Part shown: in pieces, positions 1 through 7,835 of the stretch | How the letters are laid out: every line of letters starts with the position of its first letter | Position numbering within the stretch: position 1 is the first letter of the stretch | Position numbers and translations under genes: made by a program | DNA from: Parapedobacter koreensis | Lineage (GTDB): Bacteria > Bacteroidota > Bacteroidia > Sphingobacteriales > Sphingobacteriaceae | Assembly: GCF_900109365.1 (NCBI RefSeq) | Contig: NZ_FNZR01000012.1 | Coordinates: 1-64,000, forward strand | Direction of reading: 5' to 3' | Length of the DNA: 64,000 nt | Notes under the pieces: generated by a model | Told to the model about the DNA's origin: nothing | The model's input: the letters and a program-made list of their open reading frames with translations, nothing else | The model's database searches: none

Positions 1-87
1 TATTCTTTAGTTCATTATAAAGATAATAAGGAGGGACGATGTGGCCGCCATTTTTATTGAACGCGATTATAATTCCCGATTTTTATG

Positions 88-95
88 TAAGTTTG
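88..95 (+). promoter_or_regulatory. -7 promoter box before the DoxX-like gene
   Basis: TAAGTTTG matches the Bacteroidota -7 consensus TAnnTTTG exactly and ends 21 bases before the ATG at 117. No clear TTTG lies at the usual -33 distance, so the assignment rests on one element. It supports initiation at 117 rather than at the ATG at 39. Confidence 0.45.
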
Positions 96-116
96 TTTGA
101 CTTAAAAAAACAAAAC

Positions 117-506
117 ATGAACCCTACCTTGGTTGCCCTATTCATTCGGTTGCCCATCGCCATGTCATTCTTGGGCCATGGGCTCGTCCGTCTGCCAAAG
201 TTGCAAGCGTTCGCTACAGGCACGGCCGAGCAATTTGCTGACACCCTGCTACCTCAGGGATTTGTGCTGGGCTTTGGCTACGTATTGGTCGTTGTGGAAT
301 TCCTTACCGGGATTTGGCTCATCAGCGGCCGGTGGTTCAACGAAGCGTTGATTGCAGGGCTTGCCATTATGACCATCTTGATTTTCGGAAGTGCACTGAT
401 TGAAAACTGGACTGCCGTATCGGTTCAGCTCATACACAGCAGCTACCTGGCCGGGCTGTTGATTTGGCAGCTTCATAAGGCATCGGAAAAGGGAGCGATC
501 CGTTAA
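117..506 (+). CDS. DoxX-like small membrane protein
   Basis: A protein of about 129 residues with four hydrophobic segments. It begins MNPTLVALFIRL and carries an early SFLGHGLVRL stretch typical of DoxX-type proteins. Its molecular role is not established; relatives are linked to thiosulfate or quinone metabolism or redox stress. I chose the ATG at 117 because it begins directly at the first membrane segment and follows a -7 box. The frame stays open back to an ATG at 39 that has an unusually strong Shine-Dalgarno sequence (AAGGAGG, 29-35), so a 155-residue form is possible. The stop codon overlaps the start of the next gene (TAATG), so the two are probably translationally coupled. Confidence 0.7.
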   Translation: MNPTLVALFIRLPIAMSFLGHGLVRLPKLQAFATGTAEQFADTLLPQGFVLGFGYVLVVVEFLTGIWLISGRWFNEALIAGLAIMTILIFGSALIENWTAVSVQLIHSSYLAGLLIWQLHKASEKGAIR

Positions 507-1672
507 TGGCGGGACTAAGCAAGCGTACGCTGTGGTTGATAACTGTCGGTGCGGGCCTGGTGATAGCCAACAACTACTACAATCAACCCCTGCTTGCGCT
601 GATCGCACGTGATTTCCAGGTTTCAGAAGCACAGGCCGGGAGTGTCGCCATGGTTACCCAAGTGGGGTATGCGGCTGGCCTGTTTTTCTTGGTGCCGCTG
701 GCGGATATGTTTCACCGGAGGCGGCTCATCTTGGCTATTTTTCCATTTATCGTAACCTCGCTGCTGCTGGCCACATTCAGCTATTCGCTATTGGGATTGG
801 TCATAGCCAGCTTCTTTATTGGCCTTACGTGCGTTGTCCCCCAGCTTTTTGTGCCATTGGCCGCCACCTTATCCGCGCCGGCAGAAAAAAGCAAATCCAT
901 TGGGATGGTCATGAGTGGCCTGCTCATCGGGATCCTGGCCTCGCGCGTTATCAGTGGCTTCGTTGGCGCGCAATTGGGCTGGCGGTATATGTTTTTCATT
1001 GGCGCTATAATTATGTTCATCTTCTGGATATTGGTCATGAAGAATTTGCCCGACGTAAAGCCTTCGTTTACGGGTAGCTACGGCGCGTTGATGCGTTCAT
1101 TGGTTCATTATTTCAAGGCGGATGCCGCATTAAGACTGGCTTCATGGCGCGGGGCCTGTAGCTTCGCCATATTTACAACCTTCTGGACCACGCTCGTCTT
1201 CCACCTCGAAGCACCGCCATTCCATGCGGGCAGTGATGTTGCAGGAGCTTTCGGCATATTGGGCATCGCGGGAGCACTTGCGCCTGCGATGCTTGGTAAA
1301 ATAATTGATCGGATAGACCGCAATAAGTTGGTCGTTTGGCTATCGGCCATCGCGCTGTTTTCATGGTGGCTTATTGGGGTACCCGGGGCAACGGGGTATG
1401 CTGCGCTTATCATTGGTGTACTGCTCATTGATATGGCCATACAGGGCATTCACCTGACCAATCAATCGATCATCTTTGCCAAACATCCGGAGGCTACTAA
1501 CCGGGTGAATACCGTATACATGACGAGCTATTTCGTAGGGGGGGCATTGGGCACGTTCGTTGCATCCATCGCGTGGGAACATTTCCAATGGCTGGGTGTT
1601 ACCTTAGTAGGCGTCGGTTTCGCACTGCTCATGCTGGCAGGCCACCTGCTTTTTTTTCGCCACGCAACATGA
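506..1672 (+). CDS. MFS transporter, probable drug or metabolite exporter
   Basis: A 388-residue protein with about twelve hydrophobic segments, the normal size for a single-domain major facilitator permease. After the first segment it carries NNYYNQPLL, and between segments 2 and 3 the basic loop DMFHRRRLI, the usual MFS cytoplasmic signature region. The family drives substrate export or import with the proton gradient; the substrate cannot be told from sequence. It overlaps the DoxX-like gene upstream by one base and the hydrolase downstream through an ATGA overlap. The three are therefore probably one transcript, perhaps handling a hydrophobic or toxic compound (inference). Confidence 0.85.
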   Translation: MAGLSKRTLWLITVGAGLVIANNYYNQPLLALIARDFQVSEAQAGSVAMVTQVGYAAGLFFLVPLADMFHRRRLILAIFPFIVTSLLLATFSYSLLGLVIASFFIGLTCVVPQLFVPLAATLSAPAEKSKSIGMVMSGLLIGILASRVISGFVGAQLGWRYMFFIGAIIMFIFWILVMKNLPDVKPSFTGSYGALMRSLVHYFKADAALRLASWRGACSFAIFTTFWTTLVFHLEAPPFHAGSDVAGAFGILGIAGALAPAMLGKIIDRIDRNKLVVWLSAIALFSWWLIGVPGATGYAALIIGVLLIDMAIQGIHLTNQSIIFAKHPEATNRVNTVYMTSYFVGGALGTFVASIAWEHFQWLGVTLVGVGFALLMLAGHLLFFRHAT

Positions 1673-2706
1673 TGATAAAATCAATAGTTATGCATTACAA
1701 TAAGATGTTGATAATCCTGCCTTGTGTGGTGGGACTGGCACTCCTGTTTGCCTGTCCGTCAAAAGCACAAGACAATTTGCCGATAGGCACGAACCTCGAA
1801 ACCATCGAATACCCCTATACGGTGGAATATATAACCTTGCAAATCCAAGGTGAAACCTTGAAGATGGCCTACATGGATGCCGTCCCGGAAGCGCCAAACG
1901 GCGAAGCGGTGCTGCTGCTCCATGGCAAAAACTTCAACGGGGCATATTGGGAACGGACAGCAAACGATCTTACCCAACTGGGCTACCGGGTAGTAATGCC
2001 CGATCAAATCGGGTTTGGCAAATCTTCCAAGCCCAACCGTATCCAATATACGTTTCAACTGCTGGCGATGAACACCAAAAAACTGTTGGATAGCCTGGGC
2101 ATAGGCAACGTGCACGTACTGGGACATTCCATGGGCGGAATGCTCGCTACGCGGTTTGCCTTGATGTATCCCGATCAAACACAATCATTGATACTGGAAA
2201 ATCCCATCGGATTGGAAGACTGGAAAACCGTGGTGCCCTACCAGACCGTGGACGACTGGTACCAGAGCGAACTGGTACAGACATACGATAAGATTAAAAA
2301 CTACCAGCTCACCTTTTATTACGATAATAAATGGAAAGCGGAATACGACCGCTGGGTACATATGCTGGCTGGGTGGACCAATGACATCGACTATCCACGT
2401 ATCGCTTGGAATTCGGCATTGCTGTACGACATGATTTTTACGCAACCGGTAGTCTATGAATTCAGCAATATTAAAGCCCCTACCCTCCTGCTTATCGGGC
2501 AGCGCGACCGCACGGCGCTGGGCAAGGCCAATGCTCCCAAGGCGGTACAGGAAACGTTGGGCAATTACCCCCTTTTGGGTAAAAAAGCCGCCGCTGCCAT
2601 CCCCGGTGCCCAACTCGTGGAAATCGAAGGCATCGGGCACCTACCGCATATCGAAGCCTACGAACGGTTTATCGAACCGTTGAGGCAGTTTCTAACAGCG
2701 CATTAA
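1669..2706 (+). CDS. Exported alpha/beta hydrolase
   Basis: About 345 residues from the ATG that overlaps the MFS stop codon; starts at 1672 or 1690 are also possible. The N-terminus has a hydrophobic stretch ending LLFACPSKAQ, a signal peptide or a lipoprotein signal with the cysteine of LLFAC. The fold is the alpha/beta hydrolase type: oxyanion region LLLHGKNFNG, nucleophile elbow GHSMGG (Ser about 154), an acid in GQRDRT (Asp about 280) and a catalytic histidine in GIGHLPH (His about 324). It probably acts on a small ester, lactone or similar substrate in the periplasm; the substrate is unknown. It is the last gene of the DoxX-MFS run. Confidence 0.85.
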   Translation: MMIKSIVMHYNKMLIILPCVVGLALLFACPSKAQDNLPIGTNLETIEYPYTVEYITLQIQGETLKMAYMDAVPEAPNGEAVLLLHGKNFNGAYWERTANDLTQLGYRVVMPDQIGFGKSSKPNRIQYTFQLLAMNTKKLLDSLGIGNVHVLGHSMGGMLATRFALMYPDQTQSLILENPIGLEDWKTVVPYQTVDDWYQSELVQTYDKIKNYQLTFYYDNKWKAEYDRWVHMLAGWTNDIDYPRIAWNSALLYDMIFTQPVVYEFSNIKAPTLLLIGQRDRTALGKANAPKAVQETLGNYPLLGKKAAAAIPGAQLVEIEGIGHLPHIEAYERFIEPLRQFLTAH

Positions 2707-2741
2707 CGTCATCCCAATGTATATTTTCAGGTGCGATCCCT

Positions 2742-2769
2742 TTTGATGTTTGAACATTCATTACCTTTG
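2742..2769 (+). promoter_or_regulatory. Promoter of the nitroreductase gene
   Basis: A TTTG at 2742-2745 is followed after 16 bases by TACCTTTG at 2762-2769, a perfect -7 box. The predicted transcript begins near 2776 with a leader of about 40 bases. Confidence 0.65.
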
Positions 2770-2817
2770 CATTACGAAATTTTGTTTTAATACTATTTTA
2801 ATTTCAGCACATTAATC

Positions 2818-3450
2818 ATGCAATTATTAGATGCGTTAAGCTGGCGTTATGCCACGAAAAAAATGAACGGTCAGCCTGTTGCACAGGAGAACGTAGATAA
2901 GATATTACAAGCCGCGTACCTCGCTCCTACGTCATCCGGGCTGCAACCCTTTAAAATCATCGAAATTACCAATAAAGCGTTGCGGGAAAAAATTCAACCC
3001 ATAGCTTTTGGGCAAAGCCAAATCGTGGATGGATCCCACCTGCTGGTCTTCGCAGCGTGGGATAATTATACGGCAGAACGGATTGATAACATTTTCAGCC
3101 ATACAGCCGCCGAGCGCGGACTGCCCGCCAGCACGTTTGATGACTATAAAGCCCGATTGAAGAATTTGTATTTAAGCAGGCCTGCTGACGTCAATTTTGA
3201 ACATGCCGCACGGCAAGCTTACATTGCATTCGGCTTGGCTATTGCCGCTGCCGCTGAGCTCCATGTAGATGCCACGCCCATGGAAGGTTTTGACAATGCT
3301 GCGCTGGATGAGCTACTGCAATTGCCTGAGCAAGGGCTTAAAAGTGTAACTATCCTGCCATTGGGCTACCGGGATTCGGAAAACGATTGGCTGGTCAACC
3401 AAAAGAAGGTACGTACGCCCAAGGAAGAATTATTCTTACAAATTGCGTAA
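2818..3450 (+). CDS. NAD(P)H-dependent nitroreductase-family oxidoreductase
   Basis: A 210-residue FMN-dependent nitroreductase-fold protein of usual length. The N-terminus (LSWRYATKKMNG) and the following LAPTSSGLQPFKIIEI segment are the conserved FMN-phosphate binding region, and the C-terminal part has the typical VTILPLGYRD stretch. Such enzymes reduce nitro compounds, quinones or enones in the cytoplasm using NAD(P)H; the natural substrate is unclear. It has its own promoter. A DsbA-fold oxidoreductase gene follows 29 bases later, so the pair may be co-transcribed. Together with the superoxide dismutase beyond, this makes a short run of redox genes. Confidence 0.88.
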   Translation: MQLLDALSWRYATKKMNGQPVAQENVDKILQAAYLAPTSSGLQPFKIIEITNKALREKIQPIAFGQSQIVDGSHLLVFAAWDNYTAERIDNIFSHTAAERGLPASTFDDYKARLKNLYLSRPADVNFEHAARQAYIAFGLAIAAAAELHVDATPMEGFDNAALDELLQLPEQGLKSVTILPLGYRDSENDWLVNQKKVRTPKEELFLQIA

Positions 3451-3479
3451 TATTCCTGTACACGATTAGAAACAACATT

Positions 3480-4196
3480 ATGCAGATGAAGATTGAAGTA
3501 TGGTCAGATATTGTTTGCCCGTTTTGCTACATCGGCAAGCATCACTTTGAAACGGCGTTGCAGCAGTTTGGTGAGCCGCAAGCCGTGGAAGTAGAGTGGA
3601 AGAGCTTCCAACTTGACCCCGATTTGCCTAAGGGCACCGCTTATGCAGACACCTACCAATACCTTGCTGAGCGAAAGGGACTAAGCATTGCGCAGGCAAG
3701 GGAAATGACAGGCGGGGTAGCGGCTTCGGGAAAGCGGGCCGGCGTTGAATTGAATTTTGACAGCGCCATTGTGGCCAATACATGGGATGCGCACCGCTTG
3801 CTGCACCTGGCCCAAGCAGCAAACCTGGGTAATGCATTGAAGGAAACCTTATTCCATGCGCATTTTACCGAAGGTAAAAACATCGGTGACCGCGAAACAT
3901 TGATCGCACTCGGTAAAACGGCTGGATTGGAAGAAGCCGCTATCATCGCGATGTTGGACAGTGATCAATACGGCTACGAAGTGGCGCAGGACATCCAAGA
4001 GGCACGTAATATCGGTATCCGGGGTGTGCCTTTCTTTGTGTTGAACCGTAAATATGCCGTATCCGGTGCCCAACCCCCCGAGGTATTTTTGCAGACCTTA
4101 GAAAAAGCGTATGCGGAATGGCGCAAGGAAAATCCTAAAATACCCTTTGATTTGACCGAAGGCCCCACCTGCAGTCCGGATGGAAATTGCGATTGA
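3480..4196 (+). CDS. DsbA-family oxidoreductase of the FrnE type
   Basis: About 238 residues from ATG 3480, with a second ATG at 3486. The thioredoxin fold with a long helical insertion, the N-terminal CPFC at residues 13-16 (VWSDIVCPFCYIGKHHFE) and the RGVPFFVLN cis-proline loop identify the FrnE subgroup of DsbA-like proteins. No signal peptide is visible, so it should act in the cytoplasm, where FrnE proteins are thought to be disulfide isomerases in oxidative stress. The C-terminus holds two more cysteines (TCSPDGNCD). I moved the start inward because the longer frame runs back into the nitroreductase gene. Confidence 0.88.
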   Translation: MQMKIEVWSDIVCPFCYIGKHHFETALQQFGEPQAVEVEWKSFQLDPDLPKGTAYADTYQYLAERKGLSIAQAREMTGGVAASGKRAGVELNFDSAIVANTWDAHRLLHLAQAANLGNALKETLFHAHFTEGKNIGDRETLIALGKTAGLEEAAIIAMLDSDQYGYEVAQDIQEARNIGIRGVPFFVLNRKYAVSGAQPPEVFLQTLEKAYAEWRKENPKIPFDLTEGPTCSPDGNCD

Positions 4197-4244
4197 TTTT
4201 ATTGTTACATTTGAATAAATCCGTGGGATTTAAAAACAAATTTT

Positions 4245-4252
4245 TACCTTTG
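4245..4252 (+). promoter_or_regulatory. -7 promoter box of the superoxide dismutase gene
   Basis: A perfect TACCTTTG ends 37 bases before the ATG at 4290. No convincing -33 TTTG lies at the standard distance. Confidence 0.55.
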
Positions 4253-4289
4253 GTTGTATATAAGCTGTAAATCAAATCTCTTAACCGTT

Positions 4290-5042
4290 ATGGCAATTAC
4301 CAACAGAAGGAATTTTTTACGTACAACAATTGGCTTGACCGTTGCTTCCACCGCATTGGGTACGAGCCCGTTAAATGCTTTGGTGGGATGCAGTTCACCA
4401 AATTCATCCGGTGATTCATCTGCTGAATCGGGTGATGCACTGGAATTTACACAGGAACCTTTAGGCTATGAATACAACGCTTTGGAACCCTATATCGATG
4501 CGCGTACGATGGAAATCCATTATACGAAACATCATGCAACGTATATCACTAACGTGAATGAAGCGATCAAAGCGGAATCGGTAACCTACTCCACACCGGA
4601 AGACCTCTTTGCAAACATTGCATCGCTTTCCGCAAAGGTACGCAACAATGGCGGCGGTGCTTGGAACCATACTTTTTTCTGGAAATCACTGCGTGCGCCC
4701 GTAGATGGCAATGCACCAACGGGTGCCTTGCTGGATGCCATCAACGGTGCTTTCGGATCGTTTGATCAATTCAAGGAACAGTTTGCTACGGCGGGAACCG
4801 GGCGGTTTGGATCCGGATGGGCGTGGCTGGTGAGTGATAACGGTACGCTGAAAATAGGTTCTACACCGAATCAGGATAATCCGTTGATGGGTGATGCCGA
4901 GTTTAAAGGCAAACCCTTATTGGGGCTTGACGTATGGGAGCATGCCTATTACCTGCACTATCAGAACCGTAGGCCTGAATACATCACTAATTGGTGGAAT
5001 GTGGTCAATTGGGATTTTGTAGCGGAGCAATTGGCCAGCTAA
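4290..5042 (+). CDS. Exported Fe/Mn-family superoxide dismutase
   Basis: A 250-residue protein with a full Fe/Mn superoxide dismutase domain (about 52-250) behind an N-terminal extension. Metal ligands by alignment to the family are His77 (MEIHYTKHH), His127 (AWNHTFFW), Asp214 and His218 (DVWEHAYY). Gly-rich NNGGGAWNH and TPNQDNP resemble the manganese or cambialistic types. The extension begins [12 protein letters not shown], a twin-arginine motif, and continues to LVGC at 31-34, which could be a lipobox. I infer Tat export and possibly lipid anchoring, so the enzyme would remove superoxide outside the cytoplasm. The gene stands alone between a promoter and a terminator. Confidence 0.93.
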   Translation: MAITNRRNFLRTTIGLTVASTALGTSPLNALVGCSSPNSSGDSSAESGDALEFTQEPLGYEYNALEPYIDARTMEIHYTKHHATYITNVNEAIKAESVTYSTPEDLFANIASLSAKVRNNGGGAWNHTFFWKSLRAPVDGNAPTGALLDAINGAFGSFDQFKEQFATAGTGRFGSGWAWLVSDNGTLKIGSTPNQDNPLMGDAEFKGKPLLGLDVWEHAYYLHYQNRRPEYITNWWNVVNWDFVAEQLAS

Positions 5043-5071
5043 TACTGCTCGTTTTTTTATGGTATAAAAGG

Positions 5072-5104
5072 AAGCCCCTGCGTTCAAATGCCGGGGCTTT
5101 TTAT
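5072..5104 (+). terminator. Terminator after the superoxide dismutase gene
   Basis: AAGCCCC (5072-5078) pairs with GGGGCTT (5093-5099), followed by a T run. It lies between convergent genes and may weakly serve the minus-strand SRPBCC gene too. Confidence 0.8.
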
Positions 5105-5108
5105 TTTG

Positions 5109-5510
5109 TCATGCACTCAACACGTTCTTGAGATTGCCTACCTGCTCGTCTACCAACTTCTGCAAGGGTTTGGTGGCTACCATCTTCATCATCATATTGA
5201 GGTCTGCCTCAATAACCAGCTTGGCCAGGGTACGGTTGTCGGCCATTGGCGTTACCAACCAGCGTAGCGTCACTGCAAATGGTGCCTTTTCAGCAGGCAC
5301 AAAAACCACTTCATCATCCGCTTTACGGCTGTCTACCCTGATGGCCAGTCTGGTCATGTTTTGGATAGTAAACTGGGCCTCATCGCGTGTGGATGACCAA
5401 TTGTACACCATTTCGGGCATCAATTGCTCATGGTTATTGCAGTCTGCCAGAAAAGCGTATACTTCGGCAACCGGTTTGTCAATGGTGATTTGATTCTGGA
5501 TAGTGGTCAT
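5109..5510 (-). CDS. SRPBCC-fold protein
   Basis: A 133-residue protein starting MTTIQNQITIDKPVAEVYAF, the usual opening of START/Bet v1-like (SRPBCC) domains, which hold a hydrophobic ligand in a deep cavity. The rest (PEMVYNWSSTRDEA, then a C-terminal helix ending VGNLKNVL) fits one complete domain. No catalytic residue or ligand can be named. It lies 21 bases downstream of pyrE on the same strand and is probably co-transcribed with it; a functional link is not evident. Confidence 0.8.
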   Translation of the reverse strand: MTTIQNQITIDKPVAEVYAFLADCNNHEQLMPEMVYNWSSTRDEAQFTIQNMTRLAIRVDSRKADDEVVFVPAEKAPFAVTLRWLVTPMADNRTLAKLVIEADLNMMMKMVATKPLQKLVDEQVGNLKNVLSA

Positions 5511-5531
5511 GGCCCTGTTGTGCAGCTTATT

Positions 5532-6179
5532 TCATTCGTTTGGTGACCATTCACCCGGATTCTTCCGCCATTGCGCAAGTATCTCGATGTCGTTATTCAA
5601 AATGTAATTGTGCTTAGCGGCAACTTCAATAAGGGTATCATAATTACATAAACTCACGGTTCTGCATCGCGCATTTGCGAAATTCTTTTCCGCTTCGTCA
5701 AACCCGTAAGTGAATATGGATACCAAGCCGACAACGTTGCATTCGGCTTCACGCAGGGCTTGCACCGCTTTTAGGCTGCTCTTGCCCGTGGAGATCAAAT
5801 CTTCGATAACCACTACACGCTGACCGCCAACGACCTCGCCTTCAATCAGGTTTTGCCGGCCATGATCTTTGGAATCACTGCGTACGTAAGTAAAAGGCAA
5901 CCCCAAATCCTGTGCAACCAGCACCCCTTGCGGGATACCCGCAGTAGCCACACCGGAAATCATTTCCACCGATCCAAACTCTTCCTGTATCAGCTCAGCG
6001 AGTTTCTGCCGTATGTAGGTACGGATAGGTGGGTGAGACAAAGCTACACGGTTATCGCAATAAATCGGCGACTTCCAACCCGACGCCCATGTAAAAGGTT
6101 TTTTGGGTTGTAATTTAATTGCTTTAATTTGCAACAATGATTCGGCAACTTTTTGTGCAACCTCATTCATATTATTCAT
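5532..6179 (-). CDS. pyrE: Orotate phosphoribosyltransferase
   Basis: A 215-residue enzyme that joins orotate to PRPP to give orotidine 5'-phosphate in pyrimidine synthesis. The PRPP-binding motif VVVIEDLISTGKSS is intact, as are the substrate loop KDHGRQNLIEGEV and N-terminal KPFTWASGWKSPIYCDNR. The ATG at 6179 lies 4 bases after a perfect minus-strand -7 box, so the mRNA may have no leader; a second in-frame ATG follows three codons later. The start codon overlaps the start of the divergent NUDIX gene by two bases, so the pyrE promoter lies inside the first codons of that gene. Confidence 0.95.
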   Translation of the reverse strand: MNNMNEVAQKVAESLLQIKAIKLQPKKPFTWASGWKSPIYCDNRVALSHPPIRTYIRQKLAELIQEEFGSVEMISGVATAGIPQGVLVAQDLGLPFTYVRSDSKDHGRQNLIEGEVVGGQRVVVIEDLISTGKSSLKAVQALREAECNVVGLVSIFTYGFDEAEKNFANARCRTVSLCNYDTLIEVAAKHNYILNNDIEILAQWRKNPGEWSPNE

Positions 6180-6783
6180 GGCGCAAATCTATAAAATTTA
6201 TATGAACCAATCGGCCCTCGTTTTGGCAGATTTTATACCCGGTGATATCCCCCATTTCCAATCAATTGATCATCAAGATTTTGACTTTGAAAAACTTTTC
6301 AAAGAGTCGAGGCAAAATAAGCTTTTTATTACATATTTCATACTAATAAAAAATACAAAAGAGTTTTTTAGTCTCATTAAAAAAAGAATCAAAGTAATTA
6401 AAGCTTCAGGCGGATTAGTGAAAAATGGCGAAGGCGATTATCTTTTTATCCATCGGCTTGGAAAATGGGATTTGCCAAAAGGAAAAGTCGATGAAGCAGA
6501 GTCCATGAAGCAGGCTGCCGTACGGGAAGTGGAAGAAGAATGCGGTATCAAAGTAGATTATCTTGGGCCAAAAATCCTGACCACTTACCATGCCTATCTG
6601 CTAAAAGGAGAGTTGGTGCTTAAAAAGACGAATTGGTACGAAATGGGTGTAAACAAAGTACCTCGGCTGAAACCGCAGATTGAGGAAGACATCACGGCAG
6701 CCATATGGCTGGAAAAAGATAAATTCAGTAAAATCAGGCAGAATACGTATCCGCTTATCGAGGATATTTTGAATACGATTTAA
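6178..6783 (+). CDS. NUDIX hydrolase
   Basis: About 201 residues from ATG 6178 (MAQIYKIYMNQ); ATG 6202 is an alternative. The C-terminal half is a NUDIX domain with the complete box beginning GKVDEAESMKQAAVREVEEE and continuing CGI (pattern GX5EX7REUXEEXGU). The N-terminal 80 residues are a small separate domain (FDFEKLFKESRQ) seen in Bacteroidota homologues. NUDIX enzymes cleave nucleoside diphosphates linked to another group; the substrate here is unknown. Start 6178 overlaps the pyrE start codon on the other strand. The 3' end is 2 bases from the end of convergent coaD, with no terminator between. Confidence 0.88.
   Translation: MAQIYKIYMNQSALVLADFIPGDIPHFQSIDHQDFDFEKLFKESRQNKLFITYFILIKNTKEFFSLIKKRIKVIKASGGLVKNGEGDYLFIHRLGKWDLPKGKVDEAESMKQAAVREVEEECGIKVDYLGPKILTTYHAYLLKGELVLKKTNWYEMGVNKVPRLKPQIEEDITAAIWLEKDKFSKIRQNTYPLIEDILNTI
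6184..6191 (-). promoter_or_regulatory. -7 promoter box of pyrE inside the NUDIX gene
   Basis: On the minus strand this reads TAGATTTG, then four bases and the pyrE ATG. A TTG on the same strand at 6210-6208 gives a 16-base spacer. The box lies over codons 3-5 of the NUDIX gene. Confidence 0.6.
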
Positions 6784-6785
6784 GT

Positions 6786-7256
6786 CTAAGGCACTATTGC
6801 CTTCACCACGGCCTCGGGCACCAAGGTGCTGACGTCGCCGCCATTGATAATAATCTCACGGATAATGGTGGAGGAAATGTGGGACAGCCCGCTGCTGCTC
6901 ACTAAAAATACGGTTTCGATATCGGGGGCGAGCACGGCATTGTTTAGTGCGATGGCTTTTTCAAACTCAAAATCCCCGGCACTGCGCATACCGCGAAGAA
7001 TATATTGTGCGCCTACTTCCCGGCAAAAATCTACCGTAAGCCCCTCAAACTGTGCGGCAACCACGGCACCTTGCTGTGTGGAAAATACTTCCTGAATAAT
7101 GGCCAGCCGCTCGTCGTGATTGAAATAACCTTTCTTGGTGCTGTTCCTTCCAATTGCGACATAAATCTTGTCAAAAAGCCGCTGGCCTCTTGCCACGATA
7201 TCCACATGTGCATTCGTTATGGGATCAAACGACCCGGGGAAAACCGCTATTTTCAT
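6786..7256 (-). CDS. coaD: Phosphopantetheine adenylyltransferase
   Basis: A 156-residue enzyme, normal length, that transfers AMP to 4'-phosphopantetheine in coenzyme A synthesis. The nucleotidyltransferase signature is present as PGSFDPITNAHVDIV near the N-terminus, with the C-terminal ISSTIIRE motif and the YILRGMRSAGDFEFE substrate region. A -7 box about 11 bases before the ATG predicts a leader of only about five bases. rsmD lies 45 bases upstream on the same strand and may read through into it. Confidence 0.96.
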   Translation of the reverse strand: MKIAVFPGSFDPITNAHVDIVARGQRLFDKIYVAIGRNSTKKGYFNHDERLAIIQEVFSTQQGAVVAAQFEGLTVDFCREVGAQYILRGMRSAGDFEFEKAIALNNAVLAPDIETVFLVSSSGLSHISSTIIREIIINGGDVSTLVPEAVVKAIVP

Positions 7257-7267
7257 GGCTTTTCTTT

Positions 7268-7298
7268 CAAAAGTATAACATTCGTATCACAACGGCAA
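7268..7298 (-). promoter_or_regulatory. Promoter of coaD
   Basis: On the minus strand a TTG (7298-7296) is followed after 20 bases by TACTTTTG (7275-7268), a perfect -7 box 11 bases before the coaD ATG. Confidence 0.6.
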
Positions 7299-7301
7299 GC
7301 G

Positions 7302-7835
7302 TTAAACCTGATAAAACGAAAACGAGGAATAACCGTATTTGCGGGTTTCCACCAAGTGCACTTGGGCTTCAATTTTCCGGGCGGTGGCATGCTCTAAAAC
7401 GAGCCATCCACCCGGCTTCAGCATCCCCGCAGCAAATATCCGACTGGGAAGTTGCGGAAGTTGCGGAAGCTCGTATGGCGGATCGATGAACACCAAATCA
7501 AACTGATCCTTGCAGGTCGGTATAAACTTCAATACATCGGCCTTCAACGCTTTGATGGCGGTTAGATTTAGTTTCTGGGCAGTCGTATTGATATACTGGA
7601 CACATTTGAAATGGATATCAACAGCCATTACAGAAGCTGCGCCGCGGGAAGCTAATTCAAATGCGATATTCCCGGTGCCCGAAAACAAATCCAGTGCAGC
7701 TATGCCATCGAAATCTATCCGGTTTTCCAGCACATTGAACAGGGCTTCTTTGGCCATGTCTGTGGTAGGCCGTACAGGCAAGATAGACGGTGGATTCAGC
7801 CGTAGTCCGCCGTGGCTCCCTCCGATTATCCGCAT
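7302..7835 (-). CDS. rsmD: 16S rRNA (guanine-966-N2)-methyltransferase RsmD
   Basis: About 177 residues from the ATG at 7835 (MRIIGGSHGGLRL); the frame is open further upstream, but the conserved protein begins here. The SAM-binding motif DLFSGTGNIAFELASRG and the catalytic VFIDPPYELP motif of N2-guanine methyltransferases are intact. The enzyme methylates G966 of 16S rRNA during small-subunit assembly. The start overlaps the end of the DUF3822 gene by ten bases, so the pair is probably co-translated. This DUF3822-rsmD-coaD order is familiar from Bacteroidota genomes. Confidence 0.95.
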   Translation of the reverse strand: MRIIGGSHGGLRLNPPSILPVRPTTDMAKEALFNVLENRIDFDGIAALDLFSGTGNIAFELASRGAASVMAVDIHFKCVQYINTTAQKLNLTAIKALKADVLKFIPTCKDQFDLVFIDPPYELPQLPQLPSRIFAAGMLKPGGWLVLEHATARKIEAQVHLVETRKYGYSSFSFYQV

